A stretch of 64,000 nt of DNA from Begonia masoniana (lineage: Eukaryota > Streptophyta > Magnoliopsida > Cucurbitales > Begoniaceae): NCBI GenBank assembly GCA_022432975.1, contig CM039509.1, positions 44,488,209-44,552,208 on the forward strand, in the 5' to 3' direction. The notes under the pieces are model-generated. The model had not been told where the DNA came from and did no database searches. It saw nothing but the letters and a program-made list of their open reading frames with translations. Below, piece after piece: positions 48,693 through 59,359 of the stretch (within the stretch, counting starts at the first letter, position 1; each line of letters begins with the position of its first letter). A program made the translations under genes and the position numbers.

Positions 48693-49456
48693 ATGGCTTT
48701 CAACACCAACACAACACATGTAGAGGGTCAATCTACTACTAGACCTTCATTCTTTGATGGGAATGATTATGTTTATTGGAAGTCTAGGATGAGAATTTTT
48801 GTTCAGACTATAGACTATGATATATGGAATATTATAGAATATGGTCCATTTAAAGCCATGAAAACTGATAATGGGGTTAGTATCCCAAAATTGGCTAATG
48901 AACTAACCGAATCAGACAAGAAAAATTTGAGCCTAAATGCTAAAGCAATAAATACACTATATTATGCTTTGAATAGAGATGAGTTTAATAGAGTTCAGGG
49001 GTGTGACAGTGCATAGGAGATATGGCATTTGTTGGAAGTCACACATGAGGGAACCAACCAGGTTAAAGAGAATAAACTAAGCATGCTTGTACACGATTAT
49101 GAATTATTTTCTATGGAAAAAGAAGAAACCATTAGTTCAATGTTTACTAGATTTACTAACATTACTAATGGCTTAAAAGTACTTGGTAAGATTTATTCCA
49201 GCGAAGAACAGGTAAGGAAAATTCTGAGATGCCTACCGAGAGCATGGCAACCAAAAGTGACAGCCATACAAGAGGCTAGGGATCTCAAAGTGCTCAAGCT
49301 TGAAGAGCTCATTGACTCTCTAATGACTCATGAGATAACCATAAGAGCTATTGACAAGGAAGATCTCAAAGAGAAAGAGATCAGCAAAAAGAAGGATATA
49401 GCACTTAAGGCTTCCTCGAGCAAACAAGATGACTCTGAGGAAGAAGATGAAGATGA
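48693..49456 (+). pseudogene. Element A gag, 5' part
   Basis: Begins MAFNTNTTHVEGQSTTRPSF. Copia gag with YVYWKSRMRIFVQ and LNAKAINTLYYALN, then a TAG at 49014-49016 where B has a Tyr codon. The frame continues HEGTNQVKENKLSMLVHDYELF and ILRCLPRAWQPKVTAI to an acidic stretch cut by element B. The part after B starts at 60867. Confidence 0.88.
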
Positions 49457-51680
49457 TGTTGACTTAAATAGTGTTTAAGTCTAACGATGTTTTTGATGAT
49501 GTGTTTTAAGAAGTATAATTTGATTGAGTTAAATATCTGAGTTTAATGAATTATGTTGATGAGAATAATAAGTTGTTTAATAAATTAAATATTGAACTTA
49601 TTATATTTTTCTCTAGCTTTTACGTGGAAATGCCCTTTGAAAAGGGTATTTTAGTTGTTTAACAAATCTGATTAAGTGTTCAGGGTGTGATAGCAAAACA
49701 GAGCTAAAATTGATAAAATACTGCATATCCACCGATGGTGAAGAAAAGCGTACATCCACCGCTAGCTAAACGACAAAAAGACTACATTCACCGCTAGCTA
49801 AACGACAAAATGTCAACGGCTATATTTCCATATTCAGATGAGAAGCCCTCAAGAACTGAAGTCGAGTTTTAGACAGAGTATAAAAGGAGAAAAAGAAGCT
49901 CGGGAGAAAAATAATAACTTTTGAACTCTTTGCCAAAAAACTCTCTCGGAATCCTTACAAGCAAATACTCAGCACTACTCTGTATTTTCTCATACACCTC
50001 TCTCTCTGCCCTAGAACTTGAGATTTATCTCTTTGAGAGAGTGTAGCATTTGTGCTCAATATTCTTATTTGTAAAATTGTAAAAGGCTGTGATTTACGCC
50101 CGTGAAGATCAATCAAAGTGTAAGGTAGTGGATTGATGCCCGTGAAGTTCAATCCAGAGTTGTAAAGCTGTAGATCGACGCCCAGGAAGTTCGATCTTAT
50201 TTTCTCGTGAGGAGAAGAAAAGAATCTTCAAGGGGGAGCCTTGGAGCATGGACGTAAGCAAGTTTGGCCGAACCACGTTAAAAACTACGGTGTCAAATTT
50301 CTTTCTATCTTTTTAGAATAATAAGTTGTTTAATAAATTAATATTGAACTTATTATATTTTCTCTAGCTTTACGTGGAAATGCCCTTTGAAAAGGGTATT
50401 TTAGTTGTTTAACAAATCTGATTAAGTGTTCAGGGTGTGATAGCAAAACAGGCTAAAATTGATAAAATACTGCATATCCACCGATGGTGAAGAAAAGCGT
50501 ACATCCACCGCTAGCTAAACGACAAAAAGACTACATTCACCGCTAGCTAAACGACAAAATGTACATCCACCGCTGGCTAAGTCTTCAGAACACTTCTACC
50601 GCTAGCAAAAAGACTACATCCACCGCTAGCTAAATGACAAAAAGACTACATCCACCGCTAGCTAAACGACAAAATGTACATCCACCGCTGGCATTTCAAA
50701 GAAGACTTCTACTGCTAGCAAAACGATAAAGACATCCACCGCTGGCATTTCAAAGAAGACTTCTACCGCCAACAAAACGACAAAGTTCTACATCCCCCGC
50801 TAGCATTATCTTTCGAAGACTTCCACCGGTGAACAGTATCTCTTTCAAGCATTGTAAACTTACATCTACCGATGGCGGTTCAAGCATTATAAAGCAACTT
50901 CTACCGGTGAACAGTATCTTCCGCCAGAAATTTAAAAAGACCGCGAAGCGATAGCGATAGTCACCTATAGCTTTAACTCCAGACCATTAATGGCGATGAA
51001 GGATGGTGACTTCAGAATGCAACGGTTAGCTATCTAAGTAAAGATGTTTCTCCAACGGCTATATTTCCATATTCAGATGAGAAGCCCTCAAGAACTGAAG
51101 TCGAGTTTTAGACAGAGTATAAAAGGAGAAAAAGAAGCTCGGGAGAAAAATAATAACTTTTGAACTCTTTGCCAAAAAACTCTCTCGGAATCCTTACAAG
51201 CAAATACTCAGCACTACTCTGTATTTTCTCATACACCTCTCTCTCTGCCCTAGAACTTGAGATTTATCTCTTTGAGAGAGTGTAGCATTTGTGCTCAATA
51301 TTCTTATTTGTAAAATTGTAAAAGGCTGTGATTTACGCCCGTGAAGATCAATCAAAGTGTAAGGTAGTGGATTGATTCCCGTGAAGTTCAATCCAGAGTT
51401 GTAAAGCTGTAGATCGACGCCCAGGAAGTTCGATCTTATTTTCTCGTGAGGAGAAGAAAAGAATCTTCAAGGGGGAGCCTTGGAGCATGGACGTAAGCAA
51501 GTTTGGCCGAACCACGTTAAAAACTACGGTGTCAAATTTCTTTCTATCTTTTACTTTGTTTATTGCATGTGTGTTTGCTGTTAATTTGGTAATTGCATAG
51601 GAGAGAGAAAAAGTTTAGATTAAGTTAATAATTTTTTAATAAGTCTAATTCACCCCCTTCTTAGACAATACGATCCTACA
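49457..51680 (+). repeat. Element B 5' LTR with internal duplication (2224 bp)
   Basis: First part 49457 to about 50314 runs from the LTR start almost to its end. Then 50315-51680 restarts about 105 bp inside the LTR and runs to the end. The shared parts are nearly identical (for example 49955-50152 and 51194-51391). The first copy has only two CCACCG units, the second about a dozen. The 3' LTR (1502 bp) has a single copy. Confidence 0.88.
50480..50910 (+). repeat. CCACCGCTAGCTAAACGACAAA repeat field, LTR B 5'
   Basis: About a dozen units of ACATCCACCGCTAGC and TAAACGACAAAA, spaced 27-45 bp, with TTCTACCGCTAGCAAAA variants. Matched by 59635-60110 in the 3' LTR. Confidence 0.85.
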
Positions 51681-51681
51681 A

Positions 51682-51694
51682 TTGGTATCAGAGC
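51682..51694 (+). other. Element B primer binding site
   Basis: TTGGTATCAGAGC one base after the LTR end; complementary to initiator tRNA-Met. Confidence 0.92.
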
Positions 51695-51748
51695 GAGGTT
51701 TAACATTGTCTAAGTTGCATTTTTGAAATATTTTGTGATATATTTGAA

Positions 51749-53138
51749 ATGGCATTTAACACTACACAAGTAGAGGGCCAATCAATCACTAGACCTCCAT
51801 TCTTTGATGAGAATAACTATGTTTATTGGAAGTCTAGGATGAGAATTTTTGTTCAGGCTATGGATTATGAACTGTGGAATATTATAGAAAATGATTCATT
51901 TAAAGCCATGAAAACAGAGAATGACATGAGAGTTCCTAAGGCCCCTCACGAATTAACAGACTCCGATAAGAAAAATTTGAGTTTGAATGCTAAGGCAATT
52001 AACACTCTATATTGTGCCTTAAATAGAGATGACTTTAATTGGGTACAAGGGTGTGATAGTGCATATGAGATATGGAGATTGTTGAGATTACTCATGAAGG
52101 AACTAATCAAGTTAAAGAGAGTAAAATGAGTATGTTAGTCCATGAGTACGAATTATTCTCTATGGAAAAGGATGAAACAATTAACTCTATGTTTACACGA
52201 TTTACTAATATTACTAATGGTTTAAAAGTGCTTGGTAAGATTTATTCAGGTGAAGAATTAGTAAGAAAGATCCTTCGGTGCCTGCCAAGAGCCTGGCAAC
52301 CGAAAGTGACTGTCATACTAGAAGCTCGAGATCTCAAGGTTCTCAAACTTGAAGAACTCATTGGCTCTCTCATGACACATGAGATCACCATGAGAGCAAA
52401 CGAGAATGAGGATCTTAAAGACAAGGGGATCACCAAAAGAAAGGATATTGCACTCAAAGTCTCCTCCAGTAAACAAGATGAATCCGAACAAGAAGAGGAT
52501 GATGAGGAGATTGCATTCATAACAAGAAGGTTCAGCAGATTTCTCCAACGAAAAAGATTGAATGGGAGGATATTCTCAAAGGGAGAAAAGCCTCAAAAGG
52601 ATAAGGAGATTACCTGCTACGAATGTGGGAAGCCTGGACACATCAAGGCCGAGTGTCCACAAGCAAAGGAGAATCCCAAGCGATTCAAGAAAAGGGCCAT
52701 GAAAGCTACATGGGATGATAGTGAGAGTGACACTTCCTCAGAAGACGAGGAAGTTGCCAATCTGTGTTTCATGGCACACGAAGATGAGGTAAGTCATTCT
52801 CCCTATGACAGTGATAATGATGAGGGTGATCTAATAGATGCCTTCAATGACTTAGTTAAACAGTATAGTATGCTCAAAGCTAAATATAATTCCGTGAAGA
52901 AAGAAAATGGAAACTTAATCGATGAGCACGCTAAGAAATGTAATCTGCATGAAAAGGAAATAGTGGACCTTAGGTGTAGAAATGAAAACTTGAATAATCT
53001 TGTTCTTAAGTTCACAAATGGTACCAAGAACTTAACCTTGCTGATAGGAAATCAGAGAGCTACTCATGATAAAACAAGTTTTGGTTATGATAAGTTCAAT
53101 AAAAGGAAAGTTTTTAAGAACTTCTTTGTTAAACCAAC
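51749..53138 (+). pseudogene. Element B gag, part before the solo LTR
   Basis: MAFNTTQVEGQSITRPPFF start, copia gag fold, then a one-base loss near 52080 changes frame. The second stretch gives ILRCLPRAWQPKVTVI, a lysine/acidic linker, a CCHC knuckle CYECGKPGHIKAEC (about 52615-52656), an acidic region with SESDTSSEDEE and a coiled-coil-like end. A solo LTR interrupts at 53139. The second CCHC knuckle, CHACNEIGHKSYEC, is beyond it (about 55945-55986). Confidence 0.88.
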
Positions 53139-53383
53139 TGTAACGCCCGAGAATTTTTAAAAGGGAAAAATTTGGAGAGAAAATAAAAGAAAAATAAAAT
53201 AATTGTTTGAAGTAATTTAAGATAAAAGTGAATAATTTTGGTTAACCTAATTAGTTAATTAATTTAGATTCGGGCACTTCCAGTGAGATTAAGTCATGGG
53301 TCATAATTAAGAACGGGATTTAACGGAATTTACGGGAGAGCAAAACGATAAATGAGGATTAATTAATGATTAGTTTTATATTG

Positions 53384-53426
<43 letters not shown>

Positions 53427-55935
53427 AACATAAAACAACAGAATGGCCCGAAGGCCATTCTGTTGTTCGAGCTCCAGCCCCGAACGCCGAAGGTCGAGAG
53501 CGCGCAGGGGAGAAGAGGAGGGCAACGATCGACGAACGCTGGCGGTTTCCGACCCTCTCCGGCCAGACGACGACGACGTGCGGTTTCCGGCCTGCCTCCG
53601 CGCACAAAACCAAACGGTAAGCATTTTGGCCCTGTTTTGTTCGGTTTATGGCCGAGGGTGACGAGCTCGATTGAGCTCCGATCACCGGCCGTTTTTGGTT
53701 GGTCTTGGCTCTGGATTGTCGGATATTGGGCCGGCTATTGTTGCTTGGCCGTGGATTGCTCAATTTGAGCGAAAATCAGTGAGGCCGATTTAGGGCACTT
53801 CGGTTTTGATGAGTGTAGCTTTGATTTGTGGTTAGATATTGTTAATTGAGTGTATATGTGATCGATTGGTGAAGAGATTGATGGAATTTGATGAAAAATC
53901 GAAAAAGGGAAAATTTCTGATTAAGGGCAGTTTCGGGTTTTTGATAAATTGACCTAGCTCCGGTCGTTTGTTTTAAAATTCCTTTTGGCAGATTAAAATA
54001 GGTTATTAAAGGAGTACGTGGCCGCTGGAATCGTTCGATTCCGATAACCGACGCAAAAAGTTACGCGCGTTTGAAGTTTTGGGTCGGTTTTTACCGAACC
54101 CAAATTAGTGGCCCATTTAATTAGGTTTTAGTTGGATTAGGCTAGAAATAGTAATTTGAGATGTTTTCACGAAAATAAGAGTCTAGTTATGCCCGAACGA
54201 AATGAGTTAGAGTTTTTGAAGAAATTGTCTTAGCTCGAGATCGTTTAGCTTTGAAATGGATGATTTAGATTAATACTAATGACGTGCTATGAAATGCCTT
54301 AGGTAATCCAAGCTCTTCAAGGACGGTGCTCGGCATAGCCAGGACGCCAGGTAAGTGGATGTTAGGCTTCCGGCCCTTAAGGCCCTACATCGTGTCAACG
54401 TTAGGTTTTTCTGTTTTGATGATGATTTTCTGATTGTGGGGATTAATGAGTCGGGTAGCTTAGAATGTTAGTTGTTTGTGAAGTTCGTTAAGAATAGTAT
54501 ATGTACATGTACGTAGTGAATTGTTTGATGATATGTTTTGATGATATGTCGTACATAGATTTCTCATGCATCATGTTTTAAAAGAAAAGTACGAAAATGT
54601 TTTAGCATATGATTTCACGATTTAAACGTAGAAACGACAACGATGTAAAACGAAAATGTATAGTGTCTGAGGGAAGTGGTTCACCCTTCAGATGTAAAGT
54701 TGTGGAACGTCCAGAAAATGTATGATATCTGAGGGAAGTGGTTCACCCTTCAGATAAAGATTTATATGTGGAACGTCTAGAGATGGAGAAACTAATCCGC
54801 CCTCCATTGGTAGAGGATTACATGTATGTACGATGGAAATGAAATGAATATGTATGATGAAACGAAATGAAATGAATATGTATGATGAAACGAAACGAAA
54901 TGAATATGAACGATGAAACGAAACGAAATGATTATGTACGATGAAACTGTAGAAACTGCATATGTTAAGTAAAATGTTTTAAATTCATATAGTGCATTCC
55001 CTTACTACGCTTAATGTATATGTTGTACGATGTAGGTGACAGATTGAAGGTGAGAGTTCCTCTCGATGACAAAGAATAGATGGTTGACGGATGGTGCTCG
55101 TGGCGACGGGGTGTGTTTTGGCAAGGTTCGATGACCGCGAGTTATTTTAGGTAATTAATGTGAAATTGTGTTGATGTTAAAGATGTGGAAGATTTTAGAA
55201 TATGTGGGGAGGTTTGATATTTTGGGAATTGTATAATGAATATAGGCTGGACGTTGTTCTATTCTGAATGATTTGATAATGTCTGTCTTTGGTGATGTCT
55301 TAGGAAATTCCATGTTTATGTTCGATGTTTGTTTCGAGGATTTGTTTGGTTTTGTTTGGTTTTGTTTGATAATCTTACATTAGCAGGTCTACGTGTCGGT
55401 TTTGTTTGTGAATGTATGAAAATGTTTAAGTATGTGGATCGGATGTTTTGATAGGAAAAAAATGTATGAATAGTCGAGTTTTGATGTATATGTAGTGGTA
55501 GTAGATTGTTTAGAATGTGGAGTCTTAATTTTAGAAATATACTGGAACTGTTTGGGTTATTTTAAAACAGGTAAGGATATGCTCGATTTTTAGAGCGATC
55601 CACGCAGTTTGTTTTCTTGAGTCTTTCGAAATTATAGGTACTATTAGTGTCGTGTTTTGATGATCGACGTATGAGCGTTTTGTTTTAATTAATCTTACTT
55701 TAATTGTCAGTTGGTTTTAGTCTAGTTAAATGTTTTAAAAATCGAAATGTTTTACGCTTAAAAGTTTAAGACAAGGTTAGACCCTAAAGGTTGTTAGAGG
55801 TGGGTCAATTGTCTAAGTCCGTTTTCTTTTAAAGTGTTAAGTAAGAATGAAAAAGTTTATGCGAAAATACGAGGGCTTAGGTAATGGTTATGTCACGCAA
55901 GTCCGTGGCGGCCCTACGGGGTTGGGGTCATCACA
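53139..55935 (+). mobile_element. Solo chromovirus LTR (2797 bp)
   Basis: TGTAACGCCCGAG...GTCATCACA with a perfect 5-bp duplication CCAAC (53134-53138, 55936-55940). It has the AGGTAAGT module (54349-54356), a GGCCCTTAAGGCC hairpin (54372-54384), an acceptor-like TGTAG|GTGAC (55035), an ATT microsatellite (about 53386-53424) and a short tandem field ACGAAATGAATATG (about 54837-54950). No internal region, so LTR-LTR recombination has removed the element body. Confidence 0.93.
54349..55035 (+). promoter_or_regulatory. Intron-like module in solo LTR
   Basis: Donor-like AGGTAAGT, GGCC hairpin and CTACATC, then GATGTAG|GTGAC 685 nt after the donor GT. Same arrangement as in E1, E2 and E3. Confidence 0.45.
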
Positions 55936-55940
55936 CCAAC

Positions 55941-56824
55941 TACCTGTCACGCTTGTAATGAGATAGGACACAAGTCATATGAATGTCCTTTAAAGTTTAG
56001 TAAGAAACCGGGTAGTAAATTATAGTGGGTTCCTAAAGGAACTAAAACTAACACTAGGTCCCAAAAGATTTGGGTAGCAAAGAAGAACACTTGATTTCTG
56101 TTTTGCAGGTAGATTGTTCTCCCCAGGAAAATAAATGGTATCTCGACAGTGGTTGTTCGAGACAAATGACGGGAGACTCAACTAAGTTTGCTGTTGTCAA
56201 CTAGAAGAAAGGAAATGTCACTCTTGGTGAAAACCAAAAAGGTAAAATCGTTGACTTTGGCAACAAAGATAAACCTGCCAACCCTGCTATTGAAAATATG
56301 TTTTGCTGAAAAAAGGGTTAAAGCATAATCTACTTAGTATAAGTCATCTGTGTGATAAGTGTTTTTAAATTGATATTTAAATCAAATGAATGTGTGATTA
56401 AAGAGATTTCGAATATCAATATTCTGTTTAAAGGAGATAGGAAAGAAAATGGTTATATTTTTTATCTGAATGATTTTGAGCATGTTGATAAAGAATGTTT
56501 TTGCTATAAATTCTTCCAATGATAGTTGTCTTGGCTTAGAAGGCTAGGTCATATAGGAATGGTCACCTTAGTTAAGATTACTAAGAAGAATTTAGTTAAA
56601 GGAATTTCATCAATATTTACAAAAATCTCATACAGAATTCTAGAACCAAGCACATCGAGGTTAGGTATCACTTCATTAGAGATCATGTTCAGAAAGGAGA
56701 TATTTTTTTAGAATTTGTCAATTCTGCTGATCAATTAGCTGATATATTTACAAAACCTTTAGATGAGAAAACCTTCTGTAATATTATAATAAGGTTAGGG
56801 CTCATTAAGTGTGAGAAAAATTAA
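55941..56824 (+). pseudogene. Element B gag end and deleted pol remnant
   Basis: Gag closes with a CCHC knuckle and a TGA in KKNT-stop (about 56091). A splice-acceptor-like TTTCTGTTTTGCAG precedes the protease segment WYLDSGCSRQMTGDST (about 56135-56180), which ends at a TAG near 56200. The pre-integrase motif WLRRLGHIGMVTL (56529 on) follows. Near 56620 the frame jumps to TKHIEVRYHFIRDHVQKGD and ADIFTKPLDEKT, the RNase H C-terminus, ending TAA at about 56822. The integrase core, all of RT and most of RNase H are missing. Confidence 0.88.
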
Positions 56825-57159
56825 GGTTCTTTTTCCTCCCTGTTTAAGACTTTCAATGAAATAAGAATTCATTTTCCGTAGGAAGATGTGTATCATCCAC
56901 TGTCCGTCGGAAGATGTACATCATCCACTGTGCATCGGAAGATGTATGCATCTATCTGGTGACACGTGTCACCATCGGGCGATATTCTTTTTTTAAGTTT
57001 ATATTATTCGTAGGGCGAAACCCTAAGTCATTCAAACTTGTTTAATACGCTTCATCTTTTCGCGCTCTTTCAAAAGCCTCTGCCCTTTCCGTCGGTTCCC
57101 CTCTCCCTAGTTTTTCCTCTCTTTCGCGTTTTCGCTTAGAAAGTTCTTCATCTGTCGAA
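56825..57159 (+). promoter_or_regulatory. Spacer upstream of envelope-like ORF
   Basis: Contains three spaced copies of a GTCGGAAGATGT-type word (about 56880-56945), then GGTGACACGTGTCACC (56958-56973), a 16-bp palindrome centred on the G-box CACGTG. A CT-rich, leader-like stretch (57050-57150) leads to the ATG at 57160. This looks like an internal promoter, but none has been shown. Confidence 0.5.
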
Positions 57160-59121
57160 ATGGCATCTTCATCACGAGCAGTTCCAGAACCGGCCAAGAA
57201 GAAGACCAAAACCTCAGTTCGTCAGTCACGCGAGCTTCCTCGTGCGACTCAGTGGCCATCTCTCTTCTTCCTCAGTCATGTTGCCGAAGACAGGTATCAT
57301 GACGACTTTAAGCTTAAATCCCTGATTCCAAGTCGAGGTGTAATATTTGAGGATTTAGATGGCTTGGATATAGTTGAACCCCTGAAGAGTCTTGGGTTAT
57401 TTAATGTTGAATCATTCTATTACCTCGTTGCGGTCCAAATGTTTTATGCCAATCTTAGCTACCTTTCTGACTTCTCTACTATTTCGAGCTATGTGTATGG
57501 AAAATACATAGTTATAACATCCCAATCTATTAATGAGCTTTTGGAGAGCCCTCATTTGGATAATCATGTCAAGTTCTATGAGACAGGGACTGAGCCCCCC
57601 ATCCTTAACTCTCCTGAGGGTCGTCATTTTTTTAAGTCTATTGCTCTAGACCCAAATCTCATCCTTAATCCCTTAAAGAGCAAGCATCTCAACATCAGGG
57701 CTTGGCTCTTTTACCAAATGATCGGGTACAATATCATTCCTAAGGGTGGTCAATATGATGATGTGAGTGGCATAGAATTGTTTGTTCTTTTTGCACTCTA
57801 CAAATAGACCCCCTTCAATATGGGATTCATTGTGTTGAGAAGGATGATTCAGAGTGTCTCCACCAGGACTACATCACTTCCCTATAATCTACTTCTCATG
57901 AAAATTTTTGAGAAGTTTGAAGTTGAATTTCCAGAGGAAGATGACCCCTTCCGTCTTCAGCCTTCAAGTTATTACTCGATCTCCACTCTGAAGAAAATGG
58001 GGATCAAAAGGACAAAAAAAAGGGATTTTGTTTTGGATGAGGCTCGCAAGAAGGTCTCTAAAGCATCTTATACTCGGTTGGGGAAAAGGAAGCTTATCCT
58101 ACAGGAGGATGAGTCTACTCATGAAGGTGTGGATGAGTCTGAAATCCCAGCCTTTGTTAATTCACCTTCTTCATCTCAGGTGTCACGATCTCAACCTCAT
58201 CCTCCGGTTCCCAAACACCCTATTCAATCTCTTCCAACACATACTTTTGGAGCACCCTCAACTCACTCCTCTGTGCCTCTTCCACTTCCAGAGGGTCCTG
58301 CTTCTCCTCCACCTATTCTTATGTTGCCTTCTCTGGCTGCTCCACCACTCATTTCTCCAGTTCAACCACCTGCTCCTCAAATCCAAACCTCCTCACCAAT
58401 CCAAATAAATGCTCCTCAAACTCCTAAAACCTATCAGAGGAGATCATCCATCATTGAAGATCAGTTCACTGAGTTGATGACCTGCGTCGCTAGTTTTGGA
58501 ACCGTTCTCACTTCTGTTAAGGATCAAGTGCAGGCGTCATTAGATGCCAAGCTAACTCAGAGCAGAATGGACTTGAGCAAGGACCTTAACACAGTTCAGG
58601 ATCGATTAGTTTCCAGGGTTAATAGACTTGAGGACTCTCTCAACAGGGACCTTCGGTCTCAACGGTCTGACATCCAAGCTCTTCATCTAGAACGGCTTAG
58701 TCCTTTCTGTTATTCTGCAGCTTGTTCTGCTGACTTCCTCCCTCCAATCATCCGAACAAAGGTTGTCAACGAAGTGAATTTCATGCCCTTGGATATTCAG
58801 GATGCTGAGCTTAGATTTGTTGATCCTTTTGCTTCCTCCATCACCGAGTCCACATCTGTGCTACAATGTTCAACGGCTGCTCTTCTGGCTGGTCCACCGA
58901 TAGAGCCACCACCATGTCTACATTTGGTAGTGTATCGCGGTCCATTTCAGCCTCCACCATGTATGGCCTTGGTGGTGTATAGAAGTCCATTTCAGCCCTC
59001 TTCTCCTTCTGCTTCTACTCCTGATCTTGCACCACTGATAGTTCCTGATGCATTTATGAACTATGCAGTGCCTCCTTCAATTAGGAAAGAGTTATGGAAA
59101 CGATTTTTGGATTTAGATTAA
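57160..59121 (+). pseudogene. Envelope-like ORF of Sirevirus B (one in-frame stop)
   Basis: 653 sense codons starting MASSSRAVPEPAKKKTKT, with a single TAG at codon 216 (57805-57807). Residues about 25-215 form the 'putative plant transposon protein' region (RYHDDFKLKSLIPSR, VQMFYANLSY, NIRAWLFYQMIGYNIIPKGG). Residues about 330-425 are Pro/Ser-rich. Residues about 428-510 (EDQFTELMTC to RSDIQALHL) have coiled-coil character. A tandem duplication PPPC.xLVVYR.PFQP lies near 580-610. I see no signal peptide and no clear membrane segment, so 'envelope' is a label from element position, not a shown function. The same family occurs in the MULE at 28060-30081. Confidence 0.82.
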
Positions 59122-59359
59122 TAGGAGATTTTTTTTTTTGTGAACAATTTTAAAATTTCATTAATATACAAATGTTGAGTTGTTGATTACTTTATACTAT
59201 TTTTTTTTTATAATGTCAAAGGGGGAGAAAGCTGTGTAAGAACTGTGTTTGAAAAATAAATTGGATTGCATGCACATGCTGTGGGAGAGCTAGGATTAAG
59301 GGGGAGAGTTATTTAATCAATTTATACTTATAGTTTGTCATCATCAAAAAGAGGGAGAT
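59122..59359 (+). other. 3' untranslated region and polypurine tract of B
   Basis: T-rich stretch with two GGGGGAGA tracts; AAAAAGAGGGAGAT (59346-59359) abuts the 3' LTR. Confidence 0.75.

Noticed and set aside
50480..50910. Regularly spaced short repeats resembling a CRISPR array
   Set aside because: Plant nuclear LTR context, degenerate repeats, variable spacing, no cas genes; this is an LTR-internal repeat field.
49955..51391. Identical 65-codon minus-strand frames as a conserved small gene
   Set aside because: They are two copies of the same LTR segment in the duplicated 5' LTR of B; a third copy is in the 3' LTR. No coding evidence.
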